64,000 nt of DNA from Mycobacteroides sp. LB1 (GCF_013449725.1 NZ_JACCFF010000007.1:277620-341619), one strand, 5' to 3'. Counted from the stretch's first letter, positions 8,328 through 17,769 are shown. A program made the numbers and translations. Notes: generated by a model from the sequence alone, not told the origin.

Positions 8328-9443
8328 CTATTTCGGCCCTGCACCCACAACGCGTTCCTGCAGGCGGAGCAAGCTGTACCGGAACGAGCCGATCATCGCA
8401 TCCCAGTCAGCTCGTTTCGGCCCGTGGAACCCGGGATCACCGGGATACCCGATATCGGGTATCGATCCGAGCGCGATTTTCATGACGTCGATTTGTCCTG
8501 GGATGGCTGTGCCCTGAGCTGTCTTAATGAACGGGGGTAGCAGCCGATTGATGCCCCATAGGAGCGGATCGGGATGTGTCGCAACCTGATTGAACTTATC
8601 GGAGATCGTGTTGACATCCGCCAGGATGCTGCGGGTGTCCGTGCCCTGTATTGATGGGAACCTGGAGAGCTGTCGGGTTATCCCACTCAGCTGGCCGATC
8701 ATCTCGGCAGCCTGCCCCGTATTGTCTGCCAGTGCTTCGGTGGCCGGAGCGCCGGCCGCCAAGATGTCAGTGATCTGGTCCTGACTTGCCGTGAGGATTT
8801 TAGCTAGCTGATTTGATTCGGATAGCGCGGCTTCGAATTGACCGGAGCGAGAGTTCATTGCCGTCAGCAGCTGATTGGACTTCCGCAGGATGTCGGCAAA
8901 CGCCGCACCGTTGCCACCGGCGGCCTTTCCCAGGCTATTGGTCAGCTTAGTCATGTTCCGGACTGCCCCACCGTTTACCAGTACTGCCGCCGAGCTCAGC
9001 ACCGCTTCGACAGTGGACGCCGATGTGGTGGATTCCAGCCCGATAGTTGCTCCGTCACCGAGCAGAGGGGCGTCATCGGCGGCCGATGCGGGCGGCTTCA
9101 GCGAGACGAATACATCGCCCAGGGGGGTCGCGGACCGGAGTTCAGCGGTGGTGCCCACGGGGATGCGGATACCTGCTCTGATACGCAAGGTTGTATGGGC
9201 GGTGTAACCCTTCGCCGATATTGACTCAAGCTCGCCGATATCCGCGCCGGCGAGCTTGACGTGTGCTCTGGCGGGAAGATTCAGTGCATTAGCGAAAACG
9301 ACGTTCAGTGCGTAACTCGTGGTGTTGAGCGCCGGCGCTGGGAGCGGCAGGCTTTCCAATCCGGTGCTGCACGCGGGCGTCAGCGGGATCGCCACTGCTG
9401 CGGCCATGACAGCGGCAACGTGCCGAATGGTTTTGGTGCGCAC
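8328..9443 (-). CDS. mceE: Mce family lipoprotein, MceE position
   Basis: The start chosen is GTG at 9443, three bases past the mceD stop, giving 371 residues; a longer frame reaches back to 9560 but overlaps mceD. The N-terminus has basic residues, a hydrophobic core and the lipobox LTPAC, so Cys is lipidated after signal peptidase II cleavage. This is the hallmark of MceE (LprK-type) subunits, the only lipoprotein in most mce operons. The MCE domain follows (FANALNLPARAHVKLAGADIG region), then helices with repeated Ala, Asn and Gln. It would form part of the hetero-hexameric tunnel with MceA-D and F. Confidence 0.88.
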   Translation of the reverse strand: MRTKTIRHVAAVMAAAVAIPLTPACSTGLESLPLPAPALNTTSYALNVVFANALNLPARAHVKLAGADIGELESISAKGYTAHTTLRIRAGIRIPVGTTAELRSATPLGDVFVSLKPPASAADDAPLLGDGATIGLESTTSASTVEAVLSSAAVLVNGGAVRNMTKLTNSLGKAAGGNGAAFADILRKSNQLLTAMNSRSGQFEAALSESNQLAKILTASQDQITDILAAGAPATEALADNTGQAAEMIGQLSGITRQLSRFPSIQGTDTRSILADVNTISDKFNQVATHPDPLLWGINRLLPPFIKTAQGTAIPGQIDVMKIALGSIPDIGYPGDPGFHGPKRADWDAMIGSFRYSLLRLQERVVGAGPK

Positions 9444-9445
9444 AG

Positions 9446-10549
9446 CTATTGCCCCATCCTTACCAGTCCATCGAGCATGTATGTTAAACCGAAATCTGGT
9501 CCGTAATCCTGGAGAGTGCCGGTGCTGCAACCAAGTTGACGAAGTCCCATGAGATTGCATATCTCTTTGGTAAGACCGCTGTCGAACATCATCTTGTCGA
9601 GCAGAAAATGTGCCCGGATTGCTCCGCCTTCCATATCGACGGCGTTGCCGATATTGCCCGCGAGCAGGGGTAGTACGTCGAAAACCTCCGCGATCTCACG
9701 TTGTTTGTTTACCGCAGTGTCGGTAATGGTTGTCGTCTGCAGGATCGTCTTTTTGAGGCTGTCGCGGTTCTTATCCAGGAGGTCAGCAGCCTCGATGAGG
9801 AGCTGATTCATCTGCTTGCCAGCGGTTCCTGAACCGAAATCTTCATCAGCCAGTATCCGACTTAGCTGGTGGACATCCGAACCGAACTTCCGGATGGTGG
9901 TGTCGTTGTCGACTGCCGCCTGGGTCAGAGAACTCAAGCTAGCGACTATCCGGGTGATGTTGTCCTTGGTTTGCGTGCCGCCATCGGCGCTAAGCCTCAT
10001 GGCTTGGGAGAGCTGGTCAAGGGCGTCTTTGATTTCCGGTCCGCGGCCTGATGTCACCTCATTACCGATGGCAATCAGGTGACCGACGGGTCCGCTCCCG
10101 TTGCCCTCGCCCTTCAGCGCCTTCGCGAGGCGGTCAACCATTGCGAGCACTCTGTCGAACTGCACAGGAGTTTTTGTTCTGGCGAGGCCAATAAGATCTC
10201 CGTCCCGCAGCGCTGGTCCCTCGCGATAGGGCGGAGTGAGCTCAATATGGCGATCGGTCAGGATAGAGGTCGATACCGTGACTGCCTGCACGTTTGCTGG
10301 AACTTTGATCTTTTTGTCAACGGTGAAGGTGACGTTTACATAGTCGGCGTTGGGCGTGATGGTAGTTACCGTACCGACCGGCATTCCCAGCACAGACACC
10401 ACATTGCCGACGTACAGACCGGACACATCAGCGAATTGCGCTGTTAGAGTGACTTGCTGATTCACCGGACCTATTTGCGGCCACGTGGCCGCGGCCGCGA
10501 TTGTCACTGCGATGATCAGAACAAGCGCCGCAAGTAAGCGTCGAGTCAT
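9446..10549 (-). CDS. mceD: Mce family protein, MceD position
   Basis: ATG at 10549 forms a 4-base ATGA overlap with the mceC stop, so this start (MTRRLLAAL) is preferred over the upstream one at 10609; length 367 residues. The N-terminal transmembrane anchor (residues about 4-22) is followed by the MCE domain with the pattern DVSGLYVGNVVSVLGMPVG (about 40-60) and a helical tunnel-forming region. It is translationally coupled to its neighbours and is one subunit of the inner-membrane/periplasm lipid transport machine energised elsewhere by MceG. Confidence 0.88.
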   Translation of the reverse strand: MTRRLLAALVLIIAVTIAAAATWPQIGPVNQQVTLTAQFADVSGLYVGNVVSVLGMPVGTVTTITPNADYVNVTFTVDKKIKVPANVQAVTVSTSILTDRHIELTPPYREGPALRDGDLIGLARTKTPVQFDRVLAMVDRLAKALKGEGNGSGPVGHLIAIGNEVTSGRGPEIKDALDQLSQAMRLSADGGTQTKDNITRIVASLSSLTQAAVDNDTTIRKFGSDVHQLSRILADEDFGSGTAGKQMNQLLIEAADLLDKNRDSLKKTILQTTTITDTAVNKQREIAEVFDVLPLLAGNIGNAVDMEGGAIRAHFLLDKMMFDSGLTKEICNLMGLRQLGCSTGTLQDYGPDFGLTYMLDGLVRMGQ

Positions 10550-11616
10550 TTGCAATCCTTGAAATATTGGGGCACGTTCAACTGTGTGGCCCGTCCGCTG
10601 ATTGCGCACATCCAGGAGTCGACGACAAATCCGTTGGCGAGGTGGATATCAATCGAATTGCCCGTCCCGAACGCGTTGGTAACTTCCCGAAGAACGATAG
10701 GGGAGGTCTGCAGCAGATTTCGGAAGTAGTCGTCATGGTCACTGATCAGTGCGGTCATTCTTTTCAGGCTGGTCAACATGTTGTCGATACCCGCCCGGTC
10801 TGTGACCACGACCTTATTGAGCACGTCGAGCAGCCCGGTGACAGCGGATAACATGCGGTGGAACGTTTCTCGCCGGGACAGGAATTCGGCGAGCACGTCG
10901 CGGCCCTGGCTGACCAGTGAGCCGATACTTGCTTGCTGATTGCGCAAGGTTCCGGTTATCAACGCCGTGCTCTCCAACAGACTGCCGACCTCGTTGCGGC
11001 GTTTTGCGACAATGGAAGATAGATCCTTGATGTCCTTCACCGCCCGGGGGACGATCGGTGGCAGGCCTTCGAGTTGATGGCTCAGGACCGTCAGCGAGGT
11101 TCCGACTTGTTCTGCATCTACCTGTTCAAAGGTGCTCGTCGCGTCCTGCAGGGCGGCCTGCAGGTCGTACGGCACCGTCGTTTGCGCGAGCGGGATCGTG
11201 CGGTTAGTCAGAGCACCGGTTCGTCCGGGTTTGAGTTCCAGATACCGCGAACCGAGCAAAGTGGTCAGCTTGATACCGGCAGTAGTGCTCGCACCCAGCC
11301 GCACGTTGTCCCGCGCCCGGATCTCGACGATGACGCGGTCACCGGCGAGTTCGGTGCCGGTGACCTTGCCCACGGAGACTCCAGCGATGGAGACGTCGTC
11401 ACCCGGCCTGATTTGGGCGGCCTGCAAGAACTCGGCCCGGTAGCGTGTATAGCCGATACCGACCCTGTTGATCAGTAGTGTGGTCGCGACAAGCACCACG
11501 ACCACACAGATCGTGGTGAGCCCGACGGTGACTGCGTTCCAGGACGTCAGCGGACGTCGAAGCAGCGTGGTTGCCGTCCTCGAGAACCGTGTGAACAAGT
11601 AAGTACGGTTCTTCAT
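10546..11616 (-). CDS. mceC: Mce family protein, MceC position
   Basis: The chosen ATG (11616, product beginning MKNRTYLFTRF) overlaps the mceB stop by 4 bases; a frame extension to 11697 would overlap mceB far more. The protein has 356 residues: cytosolic basic N-terminus, one transmembrane helix (about residues 25-50), MCE domain with QAAQIRPGDDVSIAGVSVG, and a helical C-terminal region. It is part of the same coupled operon and complex as the other Mce subunits. Confidence 0.88.
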   Translation of the reverse strand: MKNRTYLFTRFSRTATTLLRRPLTSWNAVTVGLTTICVVVVLVATTLLINRVGIGYTRYRAEFLQAAQIRPGDDVSIAGVSVGKVTGTELAGDRVIVEIRARDNVRLGASTTAGIKLTTLLGSRYLELKPGRTGALTNRTIPLAQTTVPYDLQAALQDATSTFEQVDAEQVGTSLTVLSHQLEGLPPIVPRAVKDIKDLSSIVAKRRNEVGSLLESTALITGTLRNQQASIGSLVSQGRDVLAEFLSRRETFHRMLSAVTGLLDVLNKVVVTDRAGIDNMLTSLKRMTALISDHDDYFRNLLQTSPIVLREVTNAFGTGNSIDIHLANGFVVDSWMCAISGRATQLNVPQYFKDCK

Positions 11617-12662
11617 CCGGCTGGCCTGCATTTCGGCGAATTGGTGGGATGCCCTGACGGATCCGCTCTGTCCAGGATCTGCGGAATGACTTGCCACAGA
11701 CCGGGTAGCACGTAGATATCAAAGTTGCAGGCGTATGCCGAGACATAGGCGCCTTGTCCGAAGAAGTTGGAGACGGTCTTCATCATCACGGGGAGGTTGG
11801 CTCCGAAGAACGCCAGCTGGGGCTCGATATCTGCCATGTGTTGCGCGAAGCCAGGCTGTCGGTTAATCAATTCTCGCAGTGATGGATACACCGATTGCGA
11901 GATATCCGAAAGACGCCGGATGACAGCCGCAATGGACCCCATATTCGAGACCAGCGCGGCCCTGCGGCTGTTCAGATCGGTGATGATCCGTCTGCTTTGT
12001 ACCAGCACGGAATTAAGGTTGTTGTTCTGCTGGGCCAGGCTTTTGACCACCTGGTTGAGTCCGGTGATCACGTCGCCAAGCAGCTCATCCCGGCCCGCGA
12101 GAGTTTCAGTCATGGTCGCCGTCCGGTCGACCAGTCCGGTGATGGAATTGGCGTCGCCCTGCAACGCCTGGATGATTCCACTCGTCAAGTCATCGACTTT
12201 GCCTGGGTCGAGAACACTGAACAGGGGCTCAAATCCGTTGAGCAGCAGGCCGATATCGAATGACGGCTCGGTGCGCTCGAGGGGGATCTCGCTACCGGGC
12301 GCCAGCTCGGCAGGACCGCCGGTGTGTCCCAGAGCGAGGCCGAGGTATCGCTGCCCGACGATGTTCTGGTAAGTGACAGAGGCCACGGTGTTGCCGTAAA
12401 CCTGTTGGTCGTCTTGGACCTGAAAGACGACCTTTGCGAGAGTGTCCTCGACAAGCTGGACACTCTGAACCCGCCCGACCCGGACGCCGGCCATGCGGAC
12501 GTCATCGCCTTCTCGCAGGCCGGAGGCGTCACTGAACACAGCCGAGTACACGTTTGTGGGCCCCGATACATTGCGCCGCAATGTCGTGAAGACCATGCAG
12601 GTCAACACTGTCGATATCACGACGAAGATCGATAGTCCGAGCAGCGGTGTGCGGTAGTTCAT
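11613..12662 (-). CDS. mceB: Mce family protein, MceB position
   Basis: The protein has 349 residues. ATG at 12662 overlaps the mceA stop by 4 bases. An N-terminal helix (TPLLGLSIFVVISTVLTCMV) spans the membrane. The MCE domain has the typical DASGLREGDDVRMAGVRVG motif (about residues 46-64) and is followed by YQNIVGQRYLGL, conserved in MceB proteins. The rest is predominantly helical with long heptad-like runs. It is a subunit of the lipid importer. Confidence 0.9.
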   Translation of the reverse strand: MNYRTPLLGLSIFVVISTVLTCMVFTTLRRNVSGPTNVYSAVFSDASGLREGDDVRMAGVRVGRVQSVQLVEDTLAKVVFQVQDDQQVYGNTVASVTYQNIVGQRYLGLALGHTGGPAELAPGSEIPLERTEPSFDIGLLLNGFEPLFSVLDPGKVDDLTSGIIQALQGDANSITGLVDRTATMTETLAGRDELLGDVITGLNQVVKSLAQQNNNLNSVLVQSRRIITDLNSRRAALVSNMGSIAAVIRRLSDISQSVYPSLRELINRQPGFAQHMADIEPQLAFFGANLPVMMKTVSNFFGQGAYVSAYACNFDIYVLPGLWQVIPQILDRADPSGHPTNSPKCRPAG

Positions 12663-14113
12663 TTCGTCTCCTGGCCGGCCGGCGAGCTGGGCGGGACAAT
12701 ATGCGCGGTTGTTCCGCGGGCGACGGGTCCGAGCAATAGTTGGGTGGCGGATGTGGCGTGCGTTCCGGTGATGGTGCCTAACTGGTCACGTTCCTGTGGG
12801 CTGCCCACTGGTCCGACGTTGCCGCCATATGACGATGGTTGGGCCGCCGCATCGTTGGCTCCTGCGGGGGGAATCGGCGTTGACGGGTCAGCGAATTTAC
12901 CGACATCAGGTGGAAGTGAACCCAAACCCGGTGGCGGAATGAATTTTTCGGGAAGAAGCTGAGGCGGTAGATCAGGCCAGGCGCGGGGAGGTACGTCAGG
13001 TGTCACACCACCGGACTTCCGTGTCGGCGCGGTCTGACAACTTGGCCCCTCAAGCTCCCCATATCGTGGGCAATCCTCGCGGGTGTAGAGCGTTGTCGGA
13101 GTAAACGAGACGATGGCCTTCAGATTTCCGCGCTGCCGCACGGGGTCCCATGCTTGCTCGATGAGTTTGGCCGAGAGGCTACTCAGCTTGTTGGCGACAC
13201 CGGTGAACGACTCGCCGCGCTCTGCGAGCACACCAACGACAGGTGTCAGATCTGTCGTGATGCTGATGAGACGGTCGGTATGGTTGTCGAACGCTGCACG
13301 TGTCGTGCCGATGGTATGCAGGCTCTTGTTCAGTAAATCCTGGAGCTGAGAGCGCTTTTCTGCGAAGGTGCGCATCGGTACCACAGCTTGATGGAGGGAA
13401 TCGAAAAGATCTGGCGCCGTGGCTTTAAGGTCGTGAGCCGCGGACACAAGCGCCGATAAGGTCGAGGGGTTGGATACATCGGTGTCAGTGGCGATGACCG
13501 AGTTGAGGCTGTCAAGAAGACGTGTGAGCTGTGCTCCGGAGGCCAACAGTGTGTCGCCACGACCCGCGGTGGCCTTGGCTAGGGTTTCCAAGATTCCAAC
13601 CGTATTGTCGCCGCGGCTGCGGCCGCCCGCCGCCAAGATATCGCGTAGTTTGCTGACTGTTGTCTGGAAGAGGACGGTGGGAAGCTCTGTGTCTTCCGCG
13701 ATCCGATCGCCGTTCTGAAGGGCACGTCCCTCGCCGCGATCGACCAGCTGGACCGAGGACACCGCGAACACATTGCTGGGCACTACGCGCGCGGTAACAC
13801 TCGATGGGATGGTCTTTGCGAAATCGGGTTTCAGATCCAAGCGAACCAGATTCGGAACCCCGTGTTCTGCCGGAATTACGTCGGTGACAGCACCGACCAG
13901 CATCCCGCGGTACTTCACATCCGAACGTGCGGGCAGACCGTCACCGACATTGATCAGCTCCGCGGTGACCTGCACCTGCCGCTCAAGCCCTCCGGTCGAC
14001 TTTGCGAGAAGCACCGCTGTGGCGACGACAAGAACGATCAGGACGACGACACCTCGCACTGCCAGGCTTCGGTCGGACGGCCCGATGGCATTGGGTTCGA
14101 AGATGCTTGGCAT
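12659..14113 (-). CDS. mceA: Mce family protein, MceA position
   Basis: ATG at 14113 (MPSIFEP) lies one base after the yrbEB stop and is preferred over 14143; length 484 residues. The transmembrane anchor is about residues 20-40. The MCE domain (GDGLPARSDVKYRGMLVGAV, about 58-77) is followed by helices and then about 110 residues of Pro-, Gly- and Ala-rich tail with PPGLGSLPPDV. Such tails are usual for MceA and MceF. As the first Mce gene after the permeases, it fits the canonical A-to-F order. Confidence 0.9.
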   Translation of the reverse strand: MPSIFEPNAIGPSDRSLAVRGVVVLIVLVVATAVLLAKSTGGLERQVQVTAELINVGDGLPARSDVKYRGMLVGAVTDVIPAEHGVPNLVRLDLKPDFAKTIPSSVTARVVPSNVFAVSSVQLVDRGEGRALQNGDRIAEDTELPTVLFQTTVSKLRDILAAGGRSRGDNTVGILETLAKATAGRGDTLLASGAQLTRLLDSLNSVIATDTDVSNPSTLSALVSAAHDLKATAPDLFDSLHQAVVPMRTFAEKRSQLQDLLNKSLHTIGTTRAAFDNHTDRLISITTDLTPVVGVLAERGESFTGVANKLSSLSAKLIEQAWDPVRQRGNLKAIVSFTPTTLYTREDCPRYGELEGPSCQTAPTRKSGGVTPDVPPRAWPDLPPQLLPEKFIPPPGLGSLPPDVGKFADPSTPIPPAGANDAAAQPSSYGGNVGPVGSPQERDQLGTITGTHATSATQLLLGPVARGTTAHIVPPSSPAGQETK

Positions 14114-14114
14114 C

Positions 14115-14972
14115 TCAGCCACCAAACCTTGCGCCAGCATCAATCCCCCACAAGGCCATCGTCAGCAACATATTTGCGGCGATGATCGCGGTGATGGTTG
14201 CGCGCATCGCATGGCCTGCGGCGATACCCACGCCCTCTGGGCCACCGGCCGCGTAGAAACCGTAATAGCATTGGATTGTGGACGCGATCCACACGAAAAT
14301 CACGGCCTTGATGACCGAGTACACGATGTCGGTGCCACTGAGCGTCATCGAGAAGTAGTGCATGTATGAGCCCATCGACCCGCTTCCTGACAGCATCACT
14401 ACCAGTCGGCAGGACAAGTACATGATGGCAATACAGGCGATATAGAGGGGCAGTACAGCAACCGATGAGGCAAGCAGTCGGGTAGTCACCAAATACGGGA
14501 TGGGCCGGATGGCGAGCGATTCCATCGCATCGATTTCCTCAGAAATACGCATGGCCCCCAACTGCGCGGTGAACCGGCAACCGGCCTGCATTGCGAAAGC
14601 CATCGCGGCCATCAACGGCGCCAGCTCTCGGGTGCAAACCAGCGAGGAGATGAAACCCGTCGCAGGTCCCAGTCCGAGCATATCGAGCATGTTGTAGCCC
14701 TCGACTCCGATAAGCGCCCCCATTATGGCGCCGAGAGCGACGACCACGGCGGCGGTACCACCGCCCACCACGAGAGAACCGTTGCCCCACAATATGTCTG
14801 CGACGAGTCGCTGAAATTCGTGGCTGTAATAACGCAACGCCGCAGGAACTGTGGTCAGCCCACGAAGAAAGAATGTCGCCAGGTGGCCGAATCGGATCAG
14901 CGGCCTTCTTGCGTATTCAAGAGTGCGCACGACGTGGCTGGCGCCGAGTGGCATGTAGCGGGACACTGTCAT
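14115..14972 (-). CDS. yrbEB: YrbE family ABC-type permease, second subunit
   Basis: ATG at 14972 gives 285 residues, normal for YrbE; the frame extends to 15179 but that would run through yrbEA. It is an MlaE-type permease with about five to six transmembrane helices and the conserved cytosolic coupling motif EEIDAMESLAI (about residues 150-160). Together with YrbEA it forms the inner-membrane channel of the Mce lipid importer; the ATPase MceG is encoded outside this window. It is separated from yrbEA by two bases. Confidence 0.92.
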   Translation of the reverse strand: MTVSRYMPLGASHVVRTLEYARRPLIRFGHLATFFLRGLTTVPAALRYYSHEFQRLVADILWGNGSLVVGGGTAAVVVALGAIMGALIGVEGYNMLDMLGLGPATGFISSLVCTRELAPLMAAMAFAMQAGCRFTAQLGAMRISEEIDAMESLAIRPIPYLVTTRLLASSVAVLPLYIACIAIMYLSCRLVVMLSGSGSMGSYMHYFSMTLSGTDIVYSVIKAVIFVWIASTIQCYYGFYAAGGPEGVGIAAGHAMRATITAIIAANMLLTMALWGIDAGARFGG

Positions 14973-14974
14973 CG

Positions 14975-15835
14975 TCAGAGCCCTGTTCGCGGGAACAGCA
15001 GAATATACAGCTGGCTGACAGCAACATTGATCGCCAGCAACACCAGAATCGACTCGACGACAGCAGCATTCACCGAATTGGCAACCTCTGCGGGGCCGCC
15101 ACGAGTACTCAGCCCCTTCTGGCAAGCCACGACCGCCACGATCGCTCCGAAGATCGCCGCTTTGAGCAGCGCGACCCACATGTCGCTGACCGTCGCAAAC
15201 GATGCGAATGTGGACACGAAACTTCCAGGCACCCCGTTCTGGAAGTAAACGTTGAATATGTACGTGGCGACGAAGCCAATCACACAGGTCACCCCCGTAA
15301 GCAGGACGCCCACCAGAACCGCTGCAACCAGTCGAGGAACGACGAGTCGCTGGATCACAGACACCCCCATCACTTCCATGGCATCGACCTCTTCGCGCAT
15401 CGTTCGTGAACCAAGGTCGGCGCAGATGGCCGAACCGACGACAGTCGCCATAAGAATGGCGGCCACGAGCGAGGCGCCTTGTCTGACGATCGCCAATCCC
15501 GTTGCAGCGCCAGCAAGTGATGTGGCGCCGATCTGGCCGGCAATGAGCGCGAACTGAATCGAAAGCGTCACCCCAATCGGCATCGCGACCAGCAGGGTCG
15601 GCACAACCGCAGTGCTTGCCATGAACGCCCCCTGGCGGACGAACTCCGCGAACTGAAACCGGCCGCGACCAACATCAGCTATCAGGTACCGGACAGCGTG
15701 GACACCCAAGACGAACTGCTGACCTACCGTCGCGATGGCTCGCACAGGATGGCGGTCAAGATATCCGGCTCCCCACAGCCGAATAGTGCTGACTGCACTT
15801 GGCTCGCTCAACGGGCTGAGCTGATGTGTCGCCAC
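14975..15835 (-). CDS. yrbEA: YrbE family ABC-type permease, first subunit
   Basis: This is the first gene of the mce operon, 286 residues from GTG 15835, with AGGAG at 15841-15845 on the complement. It is an MlaE-type permease with several hydrophobic helices and the coupling motif REEVDAMEVMGVSV (around residues 147-160) that contacts the ATPase. The upstream 229-base region holds the probable promoter and an inverted repeat at 15888-15911. The neighbouring divergent genes encode an 85-residue helical protein and a DUF2236 protein. Confidence 0.92.
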   Translation of the reverse strand: MATHQLSPLSEPSAVSTIRLWGAGYLDRHPVRAIATVGQQFVLGVHAVRYLIADVGRGRFQFAEFVRQGAFMASTAVVPTLLVAMPIGVTLSIQFALIAGQIGATSLAGAATGLAIVRQGASLVAAILMATVVGSAICADLGSRTMREEVDAMEVMGVSVIQRLVVPRLVAAVLVGVLLTGVTCVIGFVATYIFNVYFQNGVPGSFVSTFASFATVSDMWVALLKAAIFGAIVAVVACQKGLSTRGGPAEVANSVNAAVVESILVLLAINVAVSQLYILLFPRTGL

Positions 15836-15887
15836 TACCGCTCCTCAGCCCGGCCGACACACGCCGGACGTATCAACACATTTGTCT

Positions 15888-15911
15888 CTATGTGAACGAC
15901 TCGGTTCATAG
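15888..15911. promoter_or_regulatory. candidate operator upstream of the mce operon
   Basis: CTATGTGAAC and GTTCATAG form an imperfect inverted repeat with TGAAC/GTTCA perfect arms and a 6-base centre. It lies 53 bases upstream of yrbEA, where a -35 element (TTCACA on the complement) would fall, so a repressor bound here could block mce transcription. TetR- or GntR-type Mce regulators exist in other mycobacteria, but none is encoded next to this operon. Confidence 0.4.
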
Positions 15912-16064
15912 CGGCGCGGCTCCGATCTTGTATGTAGTGTCACAAGCTAACTCGCTCGGCGTGAACGATCTCAGGTATCGCTGACACCATACGTGAGAAG
16001 TGATAAAAAGTGACATCTTTTGATAGATGTAGATTTTTAACGAGTGCGGTGAAAGTATGCGTGT

Positions 16065-16322
16065 GTGGATGAGAATGTTTCTGTCGCGCAGGCGCGGCTG
16101 CTGCTGGCCTCGCTCTACGCGCATGCCAGTGAGGTGTCGCAGAAGATGGCAGCCATCGAACATCGCCTCCGGCACAACGCAACCCACGGCGTCACCGAAC
16201 TTCGCCAGCGCCAGCACGTGGCCTCGTTGCGACGGGACCTCCACGAGTCCTACCGCCTCATCGGCGGGCTGCACCGCCGTTTCCCGGGTGCCACCGGTAG
16301 TTGGCATGAAATTTCGGTCTAA
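16065..16322 (+). CDS. small helical hypothetical protein (85 residues)
   Basis: GTG at 16065 begins a frame whose product is rich in Leu, Ala, Arg and Glu with heptad-like spacing (SVAQARLLLASLYAHASEVS, then QKMAAIEHRLR), suggesting a two- or three-helix coiled coil, ending RRFPGATGSWHEISV. A GGTGAAAG lies about ten bases upstream. The competing frame, which is an N-terminal extension of the next gene, has a low-complexity Arg/Ser/Cys composition typical of a shadow, so this frame is taken as real. It precedes the DUF2236 gene by 67 bases on the same strand. I do not recognise the family; it may be a small partner or regulator. Confidence 0.65.
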   Translation: MDENVSVAQARLLLASLYAHASEVSQKMAAIEHRLRHNATHGVTELRQRQHVASLRRDLHESYRLIGGLHRRFPGATGSWHEISV

Positions 16323-16389
16323 CGATCCAGTCCACAGGCGTTCGGTGCCGTATTTCGGCAACGTATCTAGACAAGGAGCTGCGGTTCTC

Positions 16390-17769
16390 GTGATACAAGG
16401 ATCCGATTCTCTTAGCTGCGATTACACATATCTACCTGGGATGGCGCTGCGCCCTATACCTCCGGCGAAGGCGGAATGGGACCCGATTTGGCGGTATTGC
16501 CGGGGGTTCCTGTTCAGCGATTGGTTTGAGGTCCAAGACGAGGTGGCCCCGACAGCGGAGACGCGGCTGTTCGATGACCACATGTGGCAGGGCGATGAGC
16601 CGATGGATGCGGTGGTCGCCCTGTTTCACCGGATCGGGACGAAAGAAGGACGGGCACTTTTTGAGCAGGCGTTGCGATCTGGCATCGATTCGCTAAGTGA
16701 TCCTCCCGAGGAGCTGTTGCGCCTGTTCAAGGAGATGGAGCAGCTCCCAGAATGGTTTGATCCGGTGAAAGCTGAACGGGGGCGCCAGCGGGTGCTAGCG
16801 GTTTCGCTGCCCGCGCAATTCGCCACATTAGTGTTCGGACTATTCGACACGGTGCTGAACACGGATGTCTCAGCGTCGACCGGGGCGAGCGGGAGATTCC
16901 GTTACGACGGGGCCAACCGGACGGCGGAGACCATGTTCATCGTCTCCGAAGCGGGCCGGCGCGGGGCGGTGCTGCCGGGCGGCGACGGGTACCGGCTGGC
17001 GCTGCGCGTCCGATTGATGCATTCGTTCGCCAGGCACGGTCTCCGGAAAGCCTGGGGCGATGAGCACTATCGCCAGCACGGCAACCCGATATCAAACGCG
17101 TCATTGTGCGGATTCTGGGAGGCCTCCTCCACTGGTCTGCTGATCGATCACGCGCTGGGCCGCACCTGCACCGTCGACGACTACGACGACATCTGGCACT
17201 ACTTCTCGTACTGGTCATACCTGTTCGGAGTGAGTGACCCGTTGCTTCCCAAGGGCGGCATGCACGCGATGCGCAGTTTTGACTATCTGATGGCCCGGTC
17301 AGGCCGTCCGGGGCCGCAGCGTGCTGAGCTCCTGGATTCGCTGATCACAAATTTTGTGCATCTCTCCGGAATGGAAACCGCGCGTGGGGAACCATCCAAA
17401 ACAGGCAAGTGGCTCTTTGCCTACCTACTCGCGGGGCTGGGCGTGCTCATCATGGGCACTGAGACGACGCGACTGGCGTTCGCCGACACAGCATACGAGA
17501 ACATCGATTTCGCAAGAGCGGGGCGGTGGACACGACGAGGTATGAAAATCGCGGCCCTCACAAGCAACGTTGTCGACCACGTTCCGGGAAGTGGCGTAAT
17601 TCGTCGGCGAGCGCACGCCGAAACAGGACTCTTGGGCAAGTTGATTGACAAAATGGGACGTGCGTATGCGAAGAAGAACAAGTTAATCCTCGACTACAGC
17701 ACGCACGACAACGGCCACACCACGACGCAGGACTTCCTGCGAAACCGTTCCGCCACGACAGCGCGCTAG
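16390..17769 (+). CDS. DUF2236 (MpaB / latex-clearing-like) oxygenase family protein
   Basis: The start chosen is GTG 16390, preceded by AAGGAG (16373-16378) at 11 bases, giving 459 residues; the open frame back to 16057 is a shadow of the 85-residue gene. The family pattern is visible: an N-terminal helix block PIWRYCRGFLFSDWF, then ETMFIVSEAGRRGAVL, RVRLMHSFARHGLRKAWG (with the conserved R-x-x-x-H that in latex-clearing protein supplies the haem ligand), then HYFSYWSYLFGVSDPLLP, and a hydrophobic helix near residues 345-365 followed by a basic C-terminus. Related proteins are haem-dependent oxygenases (rubber cleavage, MpaB). The substrate here is unknown; a lipid or isoprenoid is a guess. 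It is divergent from the mce operon. Confidence 0.8.
   Translation: MIQGSDSLSCDYTYLPGMALRPIPPAKAEWDPIWRYCRGFLFSDWFEVQDEVAPTAETRLFDDHMWQGDEPMDAVVALFHRIGTKEGRALFEQALRSGIDSLSDPPEELLRLFKEMEQLPEWFDPVKAERGRQRVLAVSLPAQFATLVFGLFDTVLNTDVSASTGASGRFRYDGANRTAETMFIVSEAGRRGAVLPGGDGYRLALRVRLMHSFARHGLRKAWGDEHYRQHGNPISNASLCGFWEASSTGLLIDHALGRTCTVDDYDDIWHYFSYWSYLFGVSDPLLPKGGMHAMRSFDYLMARSGRPGPQRAELLDSLITNFVHLSGMETARGEPSKTGKWLFAYLLAGLGVLIMGTETTRLAFADTAYENIDFARAGRWTRRGMKIAALTSNVVDHVPGSGVIRRRAHAETGLLGKLIDKMGRAYAKKNKLILDYSTHDNGHTTTQDFLRNRSATTAR

Noticed and set aside
16057..16389. N-terminal extension of the DUF2236 frame
   Set aside because: Composition is Arg/Ser/Cys-rich, and the overlapping 85-residue frame looks real; GTG 16390 has a good ribosome binding site.
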